Source: Brettanomyces bruxellensis
Lineage: Eukaryota > Ascomycota > Pichiomycetes > Pichiales > Pichiaceae
Assembly (NCBI RefSeq): GCF_011074885.1
Contig: NC_054686.1
Location: 248,001 to 312,000 of the forward strand
Reading direction: 5' to 3'
Length of the DNA: 64,000 bases
Position 1 is the first letter of the stretch. The number at the start of each line of letters is the position of its first letter. The notes below the pieces were generated by a model. The model worked only from the letters and a program-made list of their open reading frames with translations, did not search any database and had not been told where the DNA came from. Shown one piece after another: positions 10,149 through 21,115 of the stretch. The translations under genes were made by a program, and so were the position numbers.

Positions 10149-10196
10149 TTTTTATTTTTATTTTTATTTTTATTTTTATTTTTATTTTTTTTTTTT
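10149..10196. repeat. TTTTTA hexanucleotide repeat
   Basis: About eight head-to-tail TTTTTA units followed by a T tract. It is a simple repeat in non-coding DNA. Confidence 0.85.
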
Positions 10197-10324
10197 CATG
10201 CGTTTCAAAGAGATATCATTCGAGAGGCTATGCGTCCGGCTGAAGTATTTCGGAAAAATGTCGTAAACCGAATGAATGCAGGTTACCAGTTGCATTTAGA
10301 TGTATCTTCTGGCTCTCTAACAAA

Positions 10325-10408
10325 GAGATGTACCATTTAAGTAGAGAAATATACCATCTGGGTAAGGAAATGCACCATGTCAGCAAAGAAATATACCATC
10401 TGGGTTTC
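10325..10408. repeat. Four-copy 21-bp minisatellite
   Basis: Four head-to-tail units of 21 bases begin near 10325, 10346, 10367 and 10388. Units 2 and 4 share an exact 18-base core, GAAATATACCATCTGGGT, and units 1 and 3 are diverged forms of it. The 21-base period equals seven codons, and one plus-strand frame reads the array as a heptapeptide repeat of the type KEIYHLG before a stop. Confidence 0.75.
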
Positions 10409-10991
10409 TAGCATTGTTGAGCTTCACAATTTACGTTCCTATTACCGCAAACTGAACAAGTACATGAGTCTTGTAATCGTGGACTGCTCTTTGAATATTT
10501 GTGACTATTTTAATGTCCGAAATGCCGTGCAAGACCGTTCTGTTCTTTTTTGTGTGGCTGAGCCTGGATGTAGTGAATGCCAGAAGAAGGTCAATCGACC
10601 AAAGTCTAAGTCGATAAAAGCGAAGCACATCCGCACACTGTAAATTATTTATTTATTTAAATTTTTTTTATTTTTTTTTTCTTTTCTTATCCTCTTCCAA
10701 CTTGCCGAGAGGAGAAAAAACCGAGATTTTCAGATTTCCCACCGACAACTGAGAACACACCCGTGGATTCGATTGACTTTTGGTTGCTTAACTCAGAATC
10801 CATTTCTTGTGATTTTTTCCCCCTCCCCGCCCTTTCATTTTTTATTTTTATTTTTCTACTTGGCTCAGTTGTATACAAGTGTAAACTTATAGTGTATCTG
10901 GGCATATAGTGTTTGCACTTTTGATCCCAATTTTTACACCATCGACTAAATACAAATCTAGATACTTGGCGGACGCTTCGGGTCAAACAAC

Positions 10992-13900
10992 ATGTCTGAA
11001 AGCCCTCCAATTGATCTTATTGACGTATGCCAATTGCAGTCGCTGGGTGTGAACCCTGCGTCTTTTAACTTTTTGTCAACAACTTTACAGTCAGATCACT
11101 ATGTCTGCTGCAGGGAGACGGCAAACGGGAAAAATACCGTTGCAATGGTTGATTTAAAGAACAACAACAGTCTCACGAGGAAGAACATGAGTGCCGACTC
11201 GGTTATCATGAACCCATCACAGTTCATTATTGCTTTGCGTGCCAAAGGTACTGCTCTACAGGTGTTCGATCTTTCGACCAAGAAAAGATTAAAATCCAAT
11301 ATCATGCACGAGCCAATCGTATTTTGGCAGTGGCTCAACGACAACGAGATCGGACTGGTGAGTGCCCAGAAAATCTACACTTGGAACGTGATGGATGGTA
11401 CGAGTAACGGCCCAGTAGAGTTAACATCACGTCATGTTTCGTTGGCAAACTGCCAGTTGACGCAGATGGTGACGAACTTTGAGTCCTCATGGTTCGCCCT
11501 ATGCGGTGTTGCCCAGGAAAATAACGCTATCGTTGGCCACATTCAGCTTTTTTCCAAGGCAAGAAACATCTCTCAGCCGATCCAGGGACACGTTTGCTGC
11601 TTCGGAAAAGTCCGCCAGCAGGGTGCCTCTGTGGACACACAGGTATTTGCGTGTGCCTCCAGGACCCCAACGGGCGGAAATCTCCATCTGCTAGAGATTG
11701 AGCATCAACCTGGTGCACCAGCCTTCCAGAAAAAGACCGTTGAGGTGTTTTTCCCCGCTGAGATCGCCAACGACTTCCCTATTTCGATCCAGATCTCTGA
11801 CTTCTACGGTGTTGTGTACATTCTAACCAAGTACGGCTTCATCCACGTCTATGACCTTGAAAGCGGAAAGAAGATCTTCCTCAACAGGATTTCCTCCGAT
11901 CCGATCTTCACTGCTGCAAAGTTCGACGACAACAAAGGTGTCATCACAGTCAACAGAGCAGGTGCCGTGTTGGCCGTTGAGATTGCCACAGATCGAGTTA
12001 TCCCATACATCCTGAACAACTTGGCAGACGTTGATCTTGCCTTGAGCTTGGCATCAAGAAGTGGTCTTCCCGGTGCAGAGGCGCTCTTCAGCCAGCAGTT
12101 CAACCAGTCACTTTCCTCCGGTGACTACCAGGCTGCCGTTAAGATTGCTGCCTCGTCTGCCCAGATGAGAACTCCGGAAACCATCAACAGATTAAAGGCT
12201 CTACCTACCGCCCCAGGCCAGCCAGCACCAATTCTTCAATACTTGGTCTACTTGCTAGACCGCGGCTCGTTGAACCAGTACGAGTCTCTTGAGTTGGTCA
12301 GGCCCTTGGTTATGCAGAACAGAATAGAGACCTTGGAGAAGTACTTGAAGGAAGACAAACTTACATGCTCCGAGGAGATCGGTGACATCATCAAGCCTAA
12401 GAACACGCCGATTGCTTTGGCCGTCTACTACAAGTCTAACACACCGGCAAAAGTTGTTGATTGCCTCGCCGAGTTGGGCCAAACTGACAAGATCTTGCCT
12501 TTCTGCCAGAAGGTCGATTACCATCCAAACTATACGACTTTGATCCAGAGCATCTTGCGTGTGAACCCGGACAAGGCTGCCGAGATCGCCACGCAGCTTT
12601 TGTCTGCCGAGCCCGATATGGACATCGAGAAAACGGCCGACATCTTCTTCTCGCAGAACTACATTCAGCAGGGAACTGCCTTCTTGCTCGATGCATTGAA
12701 GGACGATAAGCCGGCCCAGGGAGATTTGCAGACCAGACTTCTCCAGGTCAACTTGCTCAATGCACCCCAGGTTGCAGATGCCATTTTGGGAAACAACATC
12801 TTCTCCCACTTTGACCGTCCAACCATTGCCAAGCTTTCCGAGCAGGCTGCCCTATACCAACGTGCATTGGACTTATACGATGACACTAAGGACATCAAAC
12901 GTGTTGTTTCGCAGCATGCTTCAGAGATTCCTCCAGATTGGGTCGTCAGCTACTTCGGTAAGCTTAATGTTGACCAGAGTGTTTCGTGCTTGCGTGAAAT
13001 GCTCTCTGCCGACAAGACCAAAAACATGCAGGTGGCCATTCAGGTCGCCACGAAGTACTCTGACTTGATTGGGGCATCCAAGTTGATCAAGATATTCGAG
13101 GACTTCAACTGTGTCGACGGCCTGTACTATTTCTTGGGCTCAATCGTGAACACCAGCCAGGATGCAGATGTTGTCTTGAAGTACATTCAATGTGCTGCCA
13201 AGATGGGCCAGGTGAAGGAAATTGAGCGTGTTGTGAGAGGGAACAACGTGTACAACGGTGAAAAGGTGAAGAACTTTTTGAAGGAGGCCAAATTGGATGA
13301 CCAGCTTCCTTTGATCATAGTTTGCGACAGGTTCGACTTCGTCCACGACTTGATCTTGTATCTTTACAAGAACAAGTTCTTCAAATTCATCGAGGTTTAC
13401 GTCCAGCAGGTGAATCCAGCAAAGACTCCTCAGGTCGTTGCCGCTTTGCTAGACGTTGACTGTGATGAGCAAGTCATCAAGTCGCTGCTACAGTCGGTTG
13501 TTGGAAAGGTTCCGATCGGCGAACTATGCAATGAAGTTGAGAAGAGGAACAGACTAAAGATTCTTCTTCCATTTTTGGAGGCCTCATTACAGAGCGGCGT
13601 CACCGACAATGCCATTTATGACACTCTTGCCAAGATATACATCGACTCGAACAACAACCCAGAGAAATTTTTGAAGGAGAACGACCAGTACAACACGTTG
13701 GAGGTTGGTAGGTACTGCGAGAAAAGAGATCCATACTTGGCATACATTGCCTACGACAAGGGTCAGAACGATGCCGAGTTGGTTAAGATCACAAACGAGA
13801 ATGCCATGTACAAGTATCAGGCCAGATATGTTTTAAAGAGGTCGGATCCAGAGCTTTGGAATACCGTTTTGTCGGATGAGAACACAAACAGACAACAGCT

Positions 13901-16004
13901 TATTGATCAGGTCATAGGCACGGCCATTCCGGAGATCGAGGATCCTCAACCTGTGTCGATAGCCGTGAAATCGTTTATGGATAATGGCTTGACTGGGCAG
14001 TTGGTGAATTTGCTCGAGAAGATCATTCTAGAGTCTTCACCTTTCAACGACAACCCATCATTACAGGCTCTTATGATTTTGACTGCCATTAAGGTCGATC
14101 CATCCAAGGTTATGGGATACATTGAGCGGATTGATGCCTACGATCCTGAAGAAGTTGCCCCAGTCTGTATTGAGAATAAGCTGTACGAGGAGGCATTTGC
14201 AATTTACGACAAGTTTGAGAAGTATTCTGATGCCATGAAGGTTCTTACTGAGGACGTAATGTCCTTGGACCGGGCTTATGACTATGCTGAGAAGCTCGAT
14301 CAGAAAGAATTGTGGTCACAGCTTGGTGCTGCACAACTCAACGGATTGAGAATTCCAGAGGCCATCGATTCATACATGAAGGCTGAGGATCCAAGCAACT
14401 TTGAGCAGGTCATCGAGATTTCTGAGCATGCCGGAAAGGAGGAAGAACTCATTCCATATCTTTTGATGGCAAGAAAGACTCTTCAAGAGCCTGTCGTTGA
14501 TGGTGCACTTGTGAATGCATATGCCACACTTGGAAAGCTCAGCGAGATGGAGAAGTTCTTGCAGCTATCGAACGTTGCAGACTTGGAATCAATCGGTGAT
14601 AAGCTTTACGAGGCCGAAAACTACGATGCTGCCAAAATTGTTTATTCCAGCATTTCAAACTACTCCAAACTTGCATCCACGTTGGTTTATCTCAAGGACT
14701 ACCAGGAGGCGGTTGACTGTGCAAGAAAGGCCTCCAATGTTAGTGTCTGGAAGCAGGTGAACCAGGCTTGTCTTGAAAACGGTGAATTCCGTTTAGCACA
14801 AATCTGTGGTCTGAATTTGGTTGTGCACGCTGAAGAGTTGGACGAGTTAGTTGCCCAATACGAGTATAACGGCTACTTCAGTCAGTTGATCTCGTTGTTT
14901 GAGAATGGTCTGGCTCTTGAGAGAGCACACATGGGAATGTTTACGGAGCTTGCTATACTTTACACCAAGTATCAACCAGAGAAGACCATGGACCATTTGA
15001 AGCTATTCTGGTCCAGAATCAACATGCCAAAGGTCATCCGTGCTTGTCAAGATGCTCATCTCTGGACAGAACTTGTATTCTTATACAAGCACTATGATGA
15101 ATGGGATAATGCTTCATTGACAATGATGGACCATTCTGAATCTGCCTTTGACCATTCTTCATTCAAGGAGGTTGTTGTTAAAGTTTCAAATCTTGAAATA
15201 TACTACAAAGCCATCAACTTTTACACCAACATGCACCCAGCCCTTTTGAATGACTTGCTTGCAGTTCTTATCCCAAGATTGGACCTTCCTCGTGTTGTTC
15301 GTATATTCCAGAAGTCCGACAACTTGCCATTAATCAAGCCATTCCTCATTTCCGTGTCAGAGAAGAACAACTCGGTTGTCAACCAGGCATACCACGACTT
15401 GCTCATCGAGGAACATGATTACAAGTCGCTACGGTCTGTCATTGAGGCACACGATAAATTTGATCAGCTTGGTTTAGCAGAGCGCTTGGAAAAGCACGAT
15501 CTTATTTTCTTCAGGGAGATTGCCGCCGTTATCTATAGAAAGAACAAGAAGTGGAACAAGGCCATCTCTTTGCTTAAAACAGATAAGCTATGGGCAGATG
15601 CTATTGAAACTGCCGCACTATCAAAGAGCTCAAAGATTGCAACCGACTTGTTTGAATACTTTGTGGATACCGGAAATAGAGAGGCCATGGTTGCATTACT
15701 GTACTCGTGCTACTCATTGATCGACTACGACAAGGTTTTGGAACTTTCGTGGTTGAACAATTTGTCTGATTTCGTCAAACCATACGAGATTTCCATCGCT
15801 AGAGAGAACCAACTTAAGATTACAGAGTTGTACAAAGACTTCAAGGCAAGAGAGAGTTCCAAAGATGGGGAGGATGATTCCACAGCCCCTCAAAGATTGA
15901 TGATTACAAATGGTACGGGAATCCCAACTGGTCCAAACCAGATTGGTTATACTCCTACTGGAGCAGGATTTGGAAATGGAGGATTTTCAAATGCTGGCTT
16001 TTAG
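10992..16004 (+). CDS. CHC1: Clathrin heavy chain
   Basis: A 1670-residue clathrin heavy chain, close to the 1653 residues of the S. cerevisiae protein. Three copies form the triskelion that coats vesicles in endocytosis and Golgi-endosome traffic. The N-terminal beta-propeller spans about residues 1-330 (SLGVNPASFNF, RKNMSADSVIMNPSQ, RNISQPIQGH). Clathrin heavy-chain repeats of the linker and leg follow to about residue 1600 (for example EKRNRLKILLPFLE, IYIDSNNNPEKFLKENDQY, ELVFLYKHYDEWDNA). The C-terminal tail is low-complexity Gly/Thr/Pro. CTG codons at 11355 and 13485 sit where the family has Leu, which indicates the standard code. The gene uses noticeably more G/C-ending codons than its neighbours, as expected for high expression. 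Confidence 0.99.
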   Translation: MSESPPIDLIDVCQLQSLGVNPASFNFLSTTLQSDHYVCCRETANGKNTVAMVDLKNNNSLTRKNMSADSVIMNPSQFIIALRAKGTALQVFDLSTKKRLKSNIMHEPIVFWQWLNDNEIGLVSAQKIYTWNVMDGTSNGPVELTSRHVSLANCQLTQMVTNFESSWFALCGVAQENNAIVGHIQLFSKARNISQPIQGHVCCFGKVRQQGASVDTQVFACASRTPTGGNLHLLEIEHQPGAPAFQKKTVEVFFPAEIANDFPISIQISDFYGVVYILTKYGFIHVYDLESGKKIFLNRISSDPIFTAAKFDDNKGVITVNRAGAVLAVEIATDRVIPYILNNLADVDLALSLASRSGLPGAEALFSQQFNQSLSSGDYQAAVKIAASSAQMRTPETINRLKALPTAPGQPAPILQYLVYLLDRGSLNQYESLELVRPLVMQNRIETLEKYLKEDKLTCSEEIGDIIKPKNTPIALAVYYKSNTPAKVVDCLAELGQTDKILPFCQKVDYHPNYTTLIQSILRVNPDKAAEIATQLLSAEPDMDIEKTADIFFSQNYIQQGTAFLLDALKDDKPAQGDLQTRLLQVNLLNAPQVADAILGNNIFSHFDRPTIAKLSEQAALYQRALDLYDDTKDIKRVVSQHASEIPPDWVVSYFGKLNVDQSVSCLREMLSADKTKNMQVAIQVATKYSDLIGASKLIKIFEDFNCVDGLYYFLGSIVNTSQDADVVLKYIQCAAKMGQVKEIERVVRGNNVYNGEKVKNFLKEAKLDDQLPLIIVCDRFDFVHDLILYLYKNKFFKFIEVYVQQVNPAKTPQVVAALLDVDCDEQVIKSLLQSVVGKVPIGELCNEVEKRNRLKILLPFLEASLQSGVTDNAIYDTLAKIYIDSNNNPEKFLKENDQYNTLEVGRYCEKRDPYLAYIAYDKGQNDAELVKITNENAMYKYQARYVLKRSDPELWNTVLSDENTNRQQLIDQVIGTAIPEIEDPQPVSIAVKSFMDNGLTGQLVNLLEKIILESSPFNDNPSLQALMILTAIKVDPSKVMGYIERIDAYDPEEVAPVCIENKLYEEAFAIYDKFEKYSDAMKVLTEDVMSLDRAYDYAEKLDQKELWSQLGAAQLNGLRIPEAIDSYMKAEDPSNFEQVIEISEHAGKEEELIPYLLMARKTLQEPVVDGALVNAYATLGKLSEMEKFLQLSNVADLESIGDKLYEAENYDAAKIVYSSISNYSKLASTLVYLKDYQEAVDCARKASNVSVWKQVNQACLENGEFRLAQICGLNLVVHAEELDELVAQYEYNGYFSQLISLFENGLALERAHMGMFTELAILYTKYQPEKTMDHLKLFWSRINMPKVIRACQDAHLWTELVFLYKHYDEWDNASLTMMDHSESAFDHSSFKEVVVKVSNLEIYYKAINFYTNMHPALLNDLLAVLIPRLDLPRVVRIFQKSDNLPLIKPFLISVSEKNNSVVNQAYHDLLIEEHDYKSLRSVIEAHDKFDQLGLAERLEKHDLIFFREIAAVIYRKNKKWNKAISLLKTDKLWADAIETAALSKSSKIATDLFEYFVDTGNREAMVALLYSCYSLIDYDKVLELSWLNNLSDFVKPYEISIARENQLKITELYKDFKARESSKDGEDDSTAPQRLMITNGTGIPTGPNQIGYTPTGAGFGNGGFSNAGF

Positions 16005-16234
16005 GGGATTTGAATATGCTTAAGGTGGAGTTTGTATGTGCTTTTTCATTTTTTTTATTTTCATTTTTGTTTAAAATACAATATACTCACTTTTTTGTTA
16101 TTTTATTTTATTTCGTCTCTATAATCATATTTGTACTGCTTTTTGTCCATTTAACTTGCTATGCTCAGTTAAGGTTAGTGGTGGAAATACTGCGGACGGA
16201 AGAAAAGCTACCATTTATTCCTCCCATACTCAAA

Positions 16235-17494
16235 TTATAGGGAAAAGACTCCTTCGCTACTTTTTGTGTAAACGCAATCCTCTGTAACGATTGCATCAAC
16301 AAGCCGGTGAGGTGTCACATCAAATGAAGGATTCCAGATATCAATGCCAGATGGAGCTACCCTCACTGTCTTTAAAATAACATGGCCATCTTCTGGATCT
16401 TTCACCACAGTACCATTCATTCTCACTTCTGCACCTTTAACTTCTGCAAATTCCTCCATTTTACGCAACTCAACCTTTATATCGGCACCACAACAAATAT
16501 TTCGATCAATTGTAGTGGTTGGTGCGGCAACTATGAATTTCACCGAAGGGTAGAGAGAGGCAATTAGTGCTAGTTGGAAAGTTCCGATCTTGTTGGCAAA
16601 ATCACCATTTTTGGCGATTCTGTCAGCACCCACTATTATGAACTTCACAGGACAGTCATCCAAACCTGCTTTGCGGTCTTTCGAACTACCCGCCAAGCTC
16701 TCAATTAAAAAGCTGGCCATACTATCCGAAATTAAAGTAAACGGTATGCCATCATGTTTGAGCTCATAGGCAGTTAAACGCGAACCCTGGTTATACGGCC
16801 TCGTTTCCAAGCTGTAAACATGACTCATTTTAAAGGGCAGATGCAATTGTTCGTTTTCACCATGATAAAGAGCTCGGATAATCCCTAGAGCTGTTCCATA
16901 TCCTGAAGTTGCGAGAGAGCCTGTATTACAGATGGTCATAACAGCAAAGTCACCTGAAAAGTTCTCCTTCAGCAATTCGTCATAAATATATCTTTTTCCA
17001 TGACTGCCTATTTGCATGTTAGATCTTAAATCCGATTCATAAAGAGAACGTGCGAAACCAAGGATTTCGTTATAGAGATCTTTCAAGTTAGAACCTTTAA
17101 AAGACTTGATCACCTCCCTGATTTCATTACAAGCATTAGAGAGATTGACTGCTGTTGGTCTCGAGCTAACCAATGTATCTATCTGCGATAAGAGATGTGA
17201 CTTAAACAATGATATATCATCTATGTCGTAACCCATCACCTCGGACTCGTGATTTAGGATAACTCTATACAATTCAACAACAACAGAGAAACATCCCACA
17301 AGCATAATGGCAGGCGCACCTCTAGTATACATCCCTTTTATTGCTTCAAACGCAGAAAAACTGGATCCGGGTCCTGGGACCATGGAATCAATTTTCATGT
17401 ACTGAGTTTCATGGGGAATTAACAATTGATTCAAGATCTCTAGGCTAACTGGGTGATCAGTAAATTTAATTGATTTCAACGTTTCCTTTTCCAT
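16235..17494 (-). CDS. MRI1: Methylthioribose-1-phosphate isomerase
   Basis: A 419-residue enzyme of the methionine salvage pathway. It converts methylthioribose-1-phosphate to methylthioribulose-1-phosphate. Family signatures are intact: YTRGAPAI near residue 60, the catalytic cysteine in TICNTGSLATSGYG (Cys189), TRPYNQGSRLTAYEL, and the catalytic Asp291 in VGADRIAKNGDFANKIGT. The C-terminus WNPSFDVTPH matches fungal orthologues. I use the ATG at 17494. The frame is open 12 codons further upstream but has no ATG there. The gene is convergent with CHC1 across 230 bases and divergent from the Nnf2-like gene. Confidence 0.95.
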   Translation of the reverse strand: MEKETLKSIKFTDHPVSLEILNQLLIPHETQYMKIDSMVPGPGSSFSAFEAIKGMYTRGAPAIMLVGCFSVVVELYRVILNHESEVMGYDIDDISLFKSHLLSQIDTLVSSRPTAVNLSNACNEIREVIKSFKGSNLKDLYNEILGFARSLYESDLRSNMQIGSHGKRYIYDELLKENFSGDFAVMTICNTGSLATSGYGTALGIIRALYHGENEQLHLPFKMSHVYSLETRPYNQGSRLTAYELKHDGIPFTLISDSMASFLIESLAGSSKDRKAGLDDCPVKFIIVGADRIAKNGDFANKIGTFQLALIASLYPSVKFIVAAPTTTIDRNICCGADIKVELRKMEEFAEVKGAEVRMNGTVVKDPEDGHVILKTVRVAPSGIDIWNPSFDVTPHRLVDAIVTEDCVYTKSSEGVFSL

Positions 17495-18170
17495 TTCAAT
17501 TATTTTTGGTCTGGCTTGCCAACAATACACAAATGTATTTTATTTAGTGTTAATTGCACACATTCTTAACGTATAAAGAAAAGAAAATTAGAAGAGGATC
17601 AAATTGTGTCTTGCTAAAGTGGCACGGGCTTGAATTGGAAATATTTCATTTAATGAGATTAATTGGATAATAACGTCGATCGACTGACTATTTCAACAAA
17701 ATGAAAAAGTGTGAAAAATAACCTGCGGGCGAATTTGTTGGATAACTATTTGAAATCACTAATTCCAAGTGCCGATGACAACTTTAGTGAAGTGATCTAT
17801 CACAAATTTCATTATTAAGAATCAGTACATAATTCTTGAATCTTTATTTTTCAAAGACTGACTGTACTTTTTCGAAAGTAAATTGGTTAGTTAGCTGGGT
17901 TTATCTTGTTTTTTTTTCTTCAAGATTTAATGAGAATACCGGAGGATGAAAAAAATACACAGACGGTAATCCCGGGAAAGCGAACAATGGTAAAATCCAA
18001 GACTATAAGGGGTAAAAAAAATAATCAAGGTAAAAATTAGAAAAGCACCTGAGCACTGATGAGGTGTAGCATCGCATTTAAGCATACAATAATAGCTATC
18101 AGCATATTTATCATTAAAGCTTTAGCAATTCATTACAGGATATTAGCATTTAAGCCAAGTTTGGAAATAG
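17495..18170. other. Divergent promoter region, MRI1 and Nnf2-like gene
   Basis: About 680 bases without a gene. It has T-tracts and A-rich stretches but no CACGTG or other clear sulfur-pathway box upstream of MRI1. Confidence 0.5.
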
Positions 18171-20666
18171 ATGAACGGAAATAAAGAAGCTCTTCGATCA
18201 GGATCGGAGCAGACTTCTAATGGGGCACAAGCTGGGGGTACTGCTTTAGCAAATTCGGCTTCAGCATCCGGCAGTATCAAGCCATATCCATTTCTCGACA
18301 CTTTTGCCATGCTAACTATATTAATGATTCTTCCAAACTGGTTAAGCATTCCCATGCTATTATTTGACATATTATTGGGCAAACCTGAGTTCTTCGAGTC
18401 AACCATATCACTTTTTTTCAAGCATAACTTGAAGGGCCTTCGAAATGACTCGGAACAAACACACAAAGTTGGAACTGGGAGGATTGTTGCAGTGATGATA
18501 TATTGGATAGTTATCAACTCGATGGTTGTGTTTGTAATTCTTTTGATCAATCCGAAGATTCTTGACTACACCAAACTTTTTTCCAAAGCATGTCTTGCTT
18601 CTAGATTGACATCTACGAGGCATCGTCACTCATTAGATGCCGTTGGCTCAAGTGCATTGTTGCTAGGATTAGAGAAGATCATTCAACTTGCCACTTCATA
18701 TTTTGAGGAGGGAACATCACCATTAAGTATCACCGTTTCAACACATGCCGGATCCAGACTTACACCAATTTCGATTCCGAAAGCTCGTGACCAATTTACG
18801 CTTTCGGACATGCTAGTTTCTAATTACATAACCTCCAGGCGAAGTCCAATGAAGCTTCTGGCGTATAGACTATCCCTCTCAGGATTTAGCGGGGCAACAA
18901 CTGTGGCATTTGCTATAGAATTCACTGTTGAACTAATATACTCAATTTTGGCTATCTACATAACAATGAGCCGCCTAAATCCTTTTTTCCAAAGGCTAGT
19001 TTTTTTCAACAGCATTTCCAAATCCCTGGATAATTTTTCGACGGCTGCTCTACCAAGAAGAAGACACATACGCAACAATCCTAGATCAGATATTACTTCG
19101 AAGGCACCTTTACATCGTAATAATTTATCGAGAGGAGCATTTTTGTCCCACAAGCTCGGAATACCGTCTTCAGCATCATTAAAGAGTACAGACACGCCAA
19201 ATCAAAATCCATTGGCAATTGAGGTTCCGGATGAGATTTCAAAATCTATCTTACCGTCTTTGATCGTCAATGGTGAGGTGGATGAGCCCCTTACTGAATC
19301 TTCAAACTTGGAATTTGAACAATCCACAGAGAATAACAGTGCAAATGAGGATTTTTCTGATTTAGATACAAATGAACCGGTGGGGAGGACACAAAAGGCA
19401 AAAACACCAGCATCTTTCCCACTTGACAAACAAAGACTTATCATGGATGATGTTTCATCCCCAGGATTAGTTGTTGCCCAGAATTTTGAAAATTATTGTA
19501 GAGTCTCACTTATGCCATCTTTGACCAACAGTTCACCACAATCTGCATCTCAAAAGGGTAAGTATGTTGAGAAAAAGCTCAAGTCATTAAGCGGAAAGAA
19601 TCAACAGCCATTATGGACCTTTTTGAATACCGCTCGAACGATGTTCGGAAGTCGAGATCTTTTTTCAGGCGATTATTATCAGCATAATGCATTGGTAGCA
19701 ACAGATCCGGCGGTAGAAGGTGTGCCAAGAATGCCAAATGGATTTCCCCAACTTTTTGTTTGGTATACAGGTGAGACAGTTGTTGCGTTTGAATTAAGAG
19801 ATGTTACGCTCGATCAGTTACTTGTTCGGGTGAATGGTATAATTTGGGAACATGTTTCATCGGCCCGAATTTATGATCGTGAACTTGTTATTGTCAATGG
19901 ATTAAGTCCATTGTCACAGTACGATATCGATTTTATAATGATTCTCGATAATGGTGAACTAAGGCATTTTGCATCTACTACAGTGGGTACAATCCATCAA
20001 AATAGAACATTGACCGAATCAAAACACTCAACTCCATTGACAACTTTGCAAGAATCTGTTGTGACAACACAGAATGCTATTGATCGTGAAAAGGCAAAAA
20101 TAAAAAAGCTAAAAGGTGATTGGAGGAAACGATCTACTGCTTTGAAGAATGAAATAGAAAACTTGAATAATCGTGCAAATATTATTGATGAAAGCCGAAA
20201 CTACAAGAAGGTGGAATCTTTAAGACAGGCAGTCGCTAAACTAGATATTGAGGTTTCTGATGTGTCTAAGAAGTCGGAGGAGATTTTTGCTAAGCATACC
20301 GAAATTGGAGAGAAATATTTAGATGCAAAACGGAACTATGAATCTGAAGGGAGACATTTAGCTGCATTCAAAAAGGAAAAGGAAAATATTATTGAGAAAG
20401 AAGGTGTCAGAATTGCTAGAGTTTCAGGTGAGAAAGACCAATTATTACAAAAGAAAGACAAACTGTTACAAAGGAGATCAAATCTAGAAAATGAAATAAA
20501 GGGTATACAGTCATACATTAATGATTTAAAGCAGAAGGAGATTGAGAATAGGCGAAACCAAAGAAAGAAGAGGAGTAAAGAAAGAGAGCAGAAGTACCTT
20601 TTGTTGTTATCCGATATCAATAAGTTTGAGAAAACAATGTCTGAAACTGTTCCGGCTATGAAATGA
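18171..20666 (+). CDS. Nnf2/AcrB-like multi-pass membrane protein with C-terminal coiled coil
   Basis: An 831-residue protein. Three hydrophobic regions lie near residues 41-70 (PYPFLDTFAMLTILMILPNW), 104-126 and 235-262. A polar serine-rich linker spans about 270-470. A compact beta-rich stretch near 520-610 (LFVWYTGETVVAFELRD, VNGLSPLSQYD) resembles a fibronectin-type fold. A long charged coiled coil occupies about 635-825. This order matches yeast Nnf2 and the filamentous-fungal AcrB proteins called ubiquitination network signalling proteins. Their molecular role is poorly known. The call is by architecture and remembered similarity, so it needs a profile search. The first ATG of the frame is at 18171. 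Confidence 0.6.
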   Translation: MNGNKEALRSGSEQTSNGAQAGGTALANSASASGSIKPYPFLDTFAMLTILMILPNWLSIPMLLFDILLGKPEFFESTISLFFKHNLKGLRNDSEQTHKVGTGRIVAVMIYWIVINSMVVFVILLINPKILDYTKLFSKACLASRLTSTRHRHSLDAVGSSALLLGLEKIIQLATSYFEEGTSPLSITVSTHAGSRLTPISIPKARDQFTLSDMLVSNYITSRRSPMKLLAYRLSLSGFSGATTVAFAIEFTVELIYSILAIYITMSRLNPFFQRLVFFNSISKSLDNFSTAALPRRRHIRNNPRSDITSKAPLHRNNLSRGAFLSHKLGIPSSASLKSTDTPNQNPLAIEVPDEISKSILPSLIVNGEVDEPLTESSNLEFEQSTENNSANEDFSDLDTNEPVGRTQKAKTPASFPLDKQRLIMDDVSSPGLVVAQNFENYCRVSLMPSLTNSSPQSASQKGKYVEKKLKSLSGKNQQPLWTFLNTARTMFGSRDLFSGDYYQHNALVATDPAVEGVPRMPNGFPQLFVWYTGETVVAFELRDVTLDQLLVRVNGIIWEHVSSARIYDRELVIVNGLSPLSQYDIDFIMILDNGELRHFASTTVGTIHQNRTLTESKHSTPLTTLQESVVTTQNAIDREKAKIKKLKGDWRKRSTALKNEIENLNNRANIIDESRNYKKVESLRQAVAKLDIEVSDVSKKSEEIFAKHTEIGEKYLDAKRNYESEGRHLAAFKKEKENIIEKEGVRIARVSGEKDQLLQKKDKLLQRRSNLENEIKGIQSYINDLKQKEIENRRNQRKKRSKEREQKYLLLLSDINKFEKTMSETVPAMK

Positions 20667-21115
20667 ATATAACAGATACATGTATGGTTAATAGGGTCAC
20701 ATTTGCTTATATATTATAGGGACCCTCGATGCATTACCGGTAGGTCCAATTTTCAGCATAATACAAAATTTAAAAAAAAAAAAAAAAGTCAGTTAGTTGA
20801 GAAAGTGAAAAATGTATTAAATGTATTATTCTTAGTGGTAAATTGTCAAAGTTACTGTTACCAGATTGGTATAGTATTTCGATATTTATTATAGCATATA
20901 ACTTGTACATGAAATTTAGTATAGACGCAAGAGGATATCTCATCTTTATATAGTTGTCATTCTTTCTCTTATACGACGACCTAGACAATAGATTTTGTTC
21001 TTCTTAGAACTTTATTGTTCTATACTTCTACTGTTTTCGCATAGGTAGATTCTTATTGGGCATCATATGAAGCTGCCATTTAATCAAAAAAAGCATACAA
21101 TCGTTCGAAGATATA
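20667..21115. other. Intergenic region upstream of the RRG8-like gene
   Basis: About 450 bases, AT-rich, with a 14-A run near 20772. No gene or motif recognised. Confidence 0.5.

Larger units (their letters stand above)
9710..10991. other. Intergenic region between PIR gene and CHC1
   Basis: About 1.3 kb with no recognised gene. It contains a TTTTTA simple repeat, a four-copy 21-bp minisatellite at 10325-10408, and an 88-codon open frame from 10377 that starts inside that minisatellite and has no recognisable motif. The last 300 bases are pyrimidine-rich and probably form the CHC1 promoter and leader. Confidence 0.5.

Noticed and set aside
10377..10643. 88-codon frame starting within the 21-bp minisatellite
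   Set aside because: It starts inside a repeat and shows no family signature; likely chance.
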